Positions 12,750 through 15,685 of a stretch of 15,685 nucleotides of DNA are shown in pieces (position 1 is the stretch's first letter; each line of letters starts with the position of its first letter). Where the stretch lies: the NCBI GenBank assembly GCA_945866505.1, contig CAMBHH010000075.1, positions 1 to 15,685 on the forward strand, in the 5' to 3' direction. Below the pieces are notes generated by a model that saw nothing but the letters and a program-made list of their open reading frames with translations, was not told the DNA's origin and searched no databases. Source of the stretch: Flavobacterium psychrophilum (GTDB lineage: Bacteria; Bacteroidota; Bacteroidia; Flavobacteriales; Flavobacteriaceae). Position numbers and translations under genes: made by a program.

Positions 12750-14672
12750 ATGAAAAAACAAACAACCTTACTACTATTAGCTTACCTCTCTATTATCGGA
12801 ATGAAATTATTTTCTCAAGAAAACAAGATAGCGGAACGCTACCCTCAAATAATTGATATTTCATTTACACCTACCACTCCTACCAATTCAGAAAAATATA
12901 GTGCCTCTCTATTTGCTGATGCTGGATCTTGGGTAGGGTTTACTAATCCTACCACAGAAAATTGGGTGAATGGATTTTGTGGCCCATTTACAATAGATGA
13001 CCGCAGTTGGATTAGTAAGTCGATAGCTGAAATTAGTGTTGAAAAAAACGGACGAAAACTAAAAGCAGCCGACTTTAAACGGGACAGTTTTTCGTATTTT
13101 CCAGGGATGTTATATATGAGTAGTAGTTGTGAAAACACCAAAATAGAGCAACGTCTTTCTTTTGCAGATAAAAACAATGCTATTCTACAATTACAGTCAA
13201 AAAATGTTCAATGGGAAGTTAGTTCAACTGTTTGGTTGCCCAAAACAACAGTTACAAAAGAAAACAATAGTCTAATAGTTCAATTGGTTACTGGTGAAGT
13301 GGTTGCGGTGGTGTTTCCAAAAAGCTTTGATTTGACTGTAGAGGGCACAAATTATACTGCAAAGAGTAAAAAGTCCTCAGATAATGAATATATTTTGATT
13401 TCGTTTTACAACAATCGGAAAGAATATGATTTAGCTGCTGCTATTTCAATACAGATACTCAAAAATCCGCTAAAAAGCATCAATCAAACAAAAAACAGAT
13501 GGAATGATTATCTGACCAAAGTACTTCGTAACGATAGGTCTGAGACCTACAATCGTATCGCTGTAAAAAGTGCAGTAACCTTACTGTCCAATTGGCGTGC
13601 TGCAAAAGGCGATATCCTTCGGGATGGCGTTATTCCTTCTCACTCTAATCGAAATTTCAATGGTTTTTGGGCCTGGGATTCTTGGAAACATGCGACTGCG
13701 CTTGCACATTTTGCTCCTGATTTGGCCAAAGATCAAGTAAGAGCTATGTTCGATTATCAGGCGGAGGATGGTATGATTTCAGATAATGTGTTTTCTGATA
13801 AAAAAAGAAATAATTACAGAGATACCAAGCCACCGTTAGCCGTTTGGGCAGTTATGGAAATTTACAAGGAAACAAAAGATGTCGATTTTCTGAAAGAAAT
13901 GTTCCCCAAACTAGTAAAGTACAACCGATGGTGGTTTCTTAATCGCGACCATAATAAGAACGGAATTTGTGAATATGGCTCCAACAACGGACTTTTGAAA
14001 AACGCAAGATTTGAAAGTGGAATGGATAATGCTGTTCGATTTGATAATTCAAAAATGCTTCAAAACGGACCAACATCTTGGAGTATGAATCAGGAATCTG
14101 TCGATTTGAATGCTTTTTTATACCTTGAAAATAAGCTACTAAAACAAATGGCATTGTTAGTAGACCAAGAATATGATGATCCTTTTGATGCTAAGAAAAT
14201 GGATGCTTATTTTTTTGATGAAAAGAATGGGTATTATTATGATCGGGTTTTAGAAGACGGCTTTATAAAAGTCGAAGGAACAGAAGCTTTCATCCCATTA
14301 TGGACTAAAATGGCAAGCCCCGAAAGGGCAGAAGAAGCCATCAAAATGTACCAGAAACCAACAAAATTTTCGACCTATATCCCTTTTCCTACCGTTAGTG
14401 CTGATCATCCCGAATTTCAGTATGATAAATATTGGCGAGGTCCAGTTTGGATCGATCAGGTCTATTTTGGCATTGCCGGTATACGAAATTATGGGCACAA
14501 AGAAATGGCGGATTCATACACCGATCAAATTTTCACCCGTCTTGAGGGATTAGCAGGCGAAACACCCATAGGTGAAAATTATGATCCAAGCACAGGAAAA
14601 CGACTTCGAGCACCTAATTTTAGTTGGTCGTCTGCTCACTTACTCCTTTTGTACTGGGAATTTGGAAAGTAG
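12750..14672 (+). CDS. GH63-like (clan GH-G) inverting alpha-glycosidase
   Basis: A 640-residue secreted protein: signal peptide (about 1-22, LFS before QE), N-terminal beta-sandwich (about 30-240), then an (alpha/alpha)6 barrel (about 260-640). GH63/GH37 signatures are clear: GFWAWDSWKHATAL (305-318), DYQAEDGMISDN (335-346), ESGMDNAVRFD (422-432) with Asp426 as likely general acid, YWRGPVWIDQVYFG (561-574), and PIGENYDPSTGK (606-617) with Glu609 as likely general base. Known members hydrolyse alpha-glucosides or mannosylglycerate-type substrates with inversion; the bacterial YgjK-type enzymes are the nearest architecture. In this locus an alpha-linked sugar from the polysaccharide or its side chains is the likely target, but the sequence does not say which. 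It has its own promoter and is followed by 186 bases of AT-rich DNA, so it may be monocistronic. Clan assignment is firm, substrate open. Confidence 0.85.
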   Translation: MKKQTTLLLLAYLSIIGMKLFSQENKIAERYPQIIDISFTPTTPTNSEKYSASLFADAGSWVGFTNPTTENWVNGFCGPFTIDDRSWISKSIAEISVEKNGRKLKAADFKRDSFSYFPGMLYMSSSCENTKIEQRLSFADKNNAILQLQSKNVQWEVSSTVWLPKTTVTKENNSLIVQLVTGEVVAVVFPKSFDLTVEGTNYTAKSKKSSDNEYILISFYNNRKEYDLAAAISIQILKNPLKSINQTKNRWNDYLTKVLRNDRSETYNRIAVKSAVTLLSNWRAAKGDILRDGVIPSHSNRNFNGFWAWDSWKHATALAHFAPDLAKDQVRAMFDYQAEDGMISDNVFSDKKRNNYRDTKPPLAVWAVMEIYKETKDVDFLKEMFPKLVKYNRWWFLNRDHNKNGICEYGSNNGLLKNARFESGMDNAVRFDNSKMLQNGPTSWSMNQESVDLNAFLYLENKLLKQMALLVDQEYDDPFDAKKMDAYFFDEKNGYYYDRVLEDGFIKVEGTEAFIPLWTKMASPERAEEAIKMYQKPTKFSTYIPFPTVSADHPEFQYDKYWRGPVWIDQVYFGIAGIRNYGHKEMADSYTDQIFTRLEGLAGETPIGENYDPSTGKRLRAPNFSWSSAHLLLLYWEFGK

Positions 14673-14858
14673 TTGAACAGTTTTGAAGGCTATTTTGAAG
14701 ATTTTTTAATGAATTTATGCAATATATAAATATTTTCTCAATGAATAAAGAAAGCAACTTATACTAATTTTAATTGTAGAATGGTTTAATCCATTTTAAA
14801 ATTTACAATCTCTAAGGGCTATAAATTACATACAGTAGAATCAATTTAAATATATACT

Positions 14859-15685
14859 ATGAAAATTACATCAAAGTTCCTCGTCTCCTTTTTCTCTTTT
14901 TCGTTTGCAGCCATTTGCGGTTATGCGCAGCCTAGCAATAAAGCACAGAGTATAAGTCCCAGCTTGCCTAGCAAATCAGAAATGGATGCGGTTGCTAAAT
15001 ATCAAAGTAAGGGCTACAATGTATTATTCATTGCCATCGATGATTTGAACGATTGGGTAGGTTGCTTGGGCGGAAACCCACAAGTACTTACGCCCAATAT
15101 GGACAAATTTGCCAAGCAACAAGCTTTGGTGATGAATAAGGCCTATTGTCCATCTTCAGTTTGTTGTCCATCCCGCTCAGCCATACTAACTGGAAAAAGG
15201 GCAGCATCGACCGGTGTTTACGGCAATGGCCAAAATCTTAAAAATGCTCCAAAAGCCAAAGATGTGGTCACGCTACCGGAATATTTTGGTAAACATGGTT
15301 ACCACACACTCTCGGCAGGTAAAGTTTTTCATAAACACCCTACTGCAGATGGTTTAGACGAAGGCCAATGGGCTTTTCAAGAATATGCAAGACCAGGTGG
15401 CTCTGATGGTGGTAGGCTTTGGGAGCAAACTCCGCCAAAAGTTGATGGAATCAAAGGTGGCGGAACAGACTTCGCTTGGGGAGCGACTAAAAATCCTGTG
15501 GAAAAAACCAAAGATTATGTCGCCTGCAAATGGGCGGCCGACCAGTTGCAACGCGACTTTGACGGCAAACCTTTTTTTCTGGCACTTGGGATAGCCAAAC
15601 CACACTTAGCATGGTTTGTACCACAGCAATTTTTTGACCTGTATCCTCTTGATAAAGTAAAGCCCGTTGCTATCGTTCGTGATGA
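14859..15685 (+). CDS. Iduronate-2-sulfatase-like type I sulfatase, N-terminal part (runs off the window)
   Basis: The frame opens at ATG 14859 and is still open at the window end (275 codons seen, about half of a normal sulfatase). A signal peptide (about 1-23, GYA before QP) precedes the alkaline-phosphatase-like fold. YNVLFIAIDDLNDWVGCLGG (53-72) is the first strand with metal ligands Asp61 and Asp62. CCPSRSAILTGKR (102-114) is the maturation motif C-x-P-S-R, in which Cys102 becomes formylglycine; the x position is also Cys. KPFFLALGIAKPHLAWFVP (237-255) is the usual iduronate-2-sulfatase-like stretch with the KPH motif. The DDLNDW start suggests the S1 subfamily that holds iduronate-2-sulfatase-like enzymes (S1_7, some of which act on carrageenan); the subfamily is my guess. 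No operator of the shared type is seen in the 186-base gap before it, only a short AATGG/CCATT hairpin near 14780. Sulfate-ester hydrolysis of the polymer is the expected role. Confidence 0.88.
   Translation, partial: MKITSKFLVSFFSFSFAAICGYAQPSNKAQSISPSLPSKSEMDAVAKYQSKGYNVLFIAIDDLNDWVGCLGGNPQVLTPNMDKFAKQQALVMNKAYCPSSVCCPSRSAILTGKRAASTGVYGNGQNLKNAPKAKDVVTLPEYFGKHGYHTLSAGKVFHKHPTADGLDEGQWAFQEYARPGGSDGGRLWEQTPPKVDGIKGGGTDFAWGATKNPVEKTKDYVACKWAADQLQRDFDGKPFFLALGIAKPHLAWFVPQQFFDLYPLDKVKPVAIVRD

Noticed and set aside
14770..14800. Possible promoter or terminator before the last sulfatase gene
   Set aside because: Only a five-base AATGG/CCATT stem and AT-rich DNA; no operator half-site pair and no TAnnTTTG box at a sensible spacing.
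1..15685. CRISPR array, tRNA/rRNA gene, insertion sequence or phage-like module
   Set aside because: No regularly spaced repeats, no cloverleaf or rRNA-like stretches and no transposase or integrase reading frame were found; the rearrangement traces are gene relics only.

Overview
This window looks like part of a polysaccharide-degradation locus from a Bacteroidota bacterium, most likely a marine-type member of the Flavobacteriia. The clues are AT-rich DNA, promoters of the Bacteroidota type (TTTG, then TAnnTTTG), no Shine-Dalgarno-like sequences, signal peptides ending in ..AQ or ..SQ, and secreted carbohydrate-active enzymes lying next to sulfatases. All real genes are on the + strand. No SusC/SusD pair, transporter, regulator, tRNA or rRNA gene falls inside the window.

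Layout: the 3' end of a sulfatase gene (1-176); a decayed signal-peptide remnant and a promoter (177-564); GH36-like gene copy A (565-2415); a GC-palindrome terminator; a DUF1080/3-keto-disaccharide hydrolase-type protein (2765-3430); a promoter region (3431-3846); a clan GH-A (GH42-like) glycosidase (3847-5571); GH36-like copy B (5640-7481); an alpha/beta-hydrolase esterase gene broken by one in-frame TAG (7585-8460); the 3' relic of a third GH36-like gene (8494-8577); a large probable glycoside hydrolase of unassigned family (8608-10689); a second barrel-type probable hydrolase (10724-12520); a promoter; a GH63-like enzyme (12750-14672); and the 5' part of an iduronate-2-sulfatase/S1-type sulfatase gene (14859 to window end).

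Working model (inference): secreted or periplasmic sulfatases remove ester sulfates, then exo-acting enzymes (GH36-like alpha-galactosidase-type, GH-A beta-galactosidase-type and the two unassigned barrels) take the oligosaccharides down to monosaccharides. A sulfated galactan such as a carrageenan-type polymer would fit, but no endo-enzyme is visible and the substrate is unproven.

The strongest new signal is regulatory. Three promoters, upstream of GH36-like A, the GH-A enzyme and the GH63-like enzyme, share a direct repeat of AATGRRAC half-sites exactly 22 bases apart, with ATCA at a fixed place upstream and TTTG/TAnnTTTG boxes at near-constant spacing downstream. This looks like the binding site of an unidentified locus-specific activator. 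The second signal is gene turnover: the window holds a third-copy GH36 relic, a 5' relic of a paralogue of the 8608 gene, and a freshly interrupted esterase of visibly different base composition.
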